64,000 nt of DNA, from NCBI GenBank assembly GCA_946887075.1, contig CAMPKA010000013.1, forward strand, positions 13,873 through 77,872, written 5' to 3'. A program made the position numbers and the translations under genes. Shown here piece after piece: positions 63,946 to 64,000 of this stretch. Each line of letters starts with the position of its first letter. Position 1 is the first letter of the stretch. Source of the DNA: an uncultured Salinimicrobium sp. (GTDB taxonomy: Bacteria > Bacteroidota > Bacteroidia > Flavobacteriales > Flavobacteriaceae). Below the pieces are notes generated by a model. It saw nothing but the letters and a program-made list of their open reading frames with translations. It had not been told where the DNA came from and did no database searches.

Positions 63946-64000
63946 TGAAGTGCCCCCAAATAGTTAGACATTATTTGGGGGTTTTTTATGTCCAGGAAAA
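63946..64000 (+). mobile_element. probable left end of an IS3-family insertion sequence, cut by the window edge
   Basis: TGAAGTGCCCCCAAATAGTT starts at 63946 and, with the following AGACA, resembles the left terminal repeat of IS3-family elements in Bacteroidota. It is followed by the hairpin CCCCCAAATA (63953-63962)/TATTTGGGGG (63972-63981), a T-run, and an ATG at 63988 opening MSRK, a typical OrfA start. The element body is outside the window, so this rests on the terminal pattern alone. The hairpin would also end the upstream kinase transcript. Confidence 0.5.
63953..63987 (+). terminator. hairpin with T-run after the kinase gene
   Basis: A perfect 10-bp stem CCCCCAAATA/TATTTGGGGG with a 9-base loop followed by six Ts. 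It works as an intrinsic terminator, probably belonging to the IS end in which it lies. Confidence 0.75.

Overview
The window reads as chromosomal DNA of a marine-type member of the Flavobacteriaceae (Bacteroidota). The evidence is a SusC/SusD/SusE starch-uptake set, GH65 maltose phosphorylase with beta-phosphoglucomutase, a Sus-type neopullulanase, DUF6952 and the small protein often mislabelled as a branching enzyme. Bacteroidota-type -7 promoter elements (TANNTTTG) with little Shine-Dalgarno signal point the same way. By eye the DNA is moderately GC-rich for the family and codes densely on both strands. No rRNA, tRNA or CRISPR array was seen.

Layout. (1) 1-9.8 kb, minus strand: envelope genes (LptF/G, LolA), FtsK, diacylglycerol kinase, a peroxide-defence group (Tpx, DUF6952, thioredoxin, AhpC-type peroxiredoxin), an NhaC antiporter, and nucleoside catabolism (deoC-deoD). 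(2) 9.9-25.5 kb: a PLP sulfur-amino-acid lyase divergent from an Lrp regulator, lpd, MATE, a short SSB, an SDR/flavoprotein pair, an M3 peptidase, a TlpA-type thioredoxin, a GH3-type acyl-acid ligase, and an orphan soluble PAS histidine kinase. (3) 25.8-34.8 kb, plus strand: flavin reductase, pabB, tilS, dsbD, a secreted CocE-like hydrolase, and a DUF885 lipoprotein. (4) 34.9-44.5 kb: a galactoside locus with a Na+/sugar symporter, galT-galK, a Nudix-type regulator, a GH2 lipoprotein and a GH5-like enzyme. (5) 44.5-63.9 kb: a starch/maltodextrin locus. Its minus arm is susC-susD-susE-amylase. Its plus arm is a LacI regulator, sugar transporter, beta-PGM, maltose phosphorylase and two GH13 enzymes, followed by pfkA, gapA and an N-acetylglucosamine-kinase-like gene. 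The last 55 bases look like the left end of an IS3-family element.

How the starch locus should work (inferred from families). The surface amylase lipoprotein cuts starch and SusCDE imports the oligosaccharides. The periplasmic/lipoprotein GH13 enzymes trim them, and maltose crosses the inner membrane through the SLC45/GPH-like carrier. GH65 phosphorolysis gives glucose and beta-glucose-1-phosphate, beta-PGM makes glucose-6-phosphate, and Pfk and Gap sit next in line. A LacI-type palindrome lies between susC and the regulator, and a related half-site precedes pfkA.

The points most worth a second look are a three-hairpin, mutually exclusive leader in front of the maltose-transporter gene; a thiol peroxidase lacking its resolving cysteine beside a CGNC thioredoxin; the archaeal-type GH13 amylase; and the unusual GH5-like enzyme paired with GH2. 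I saw no clearly new multi-gene defence or mobile system.
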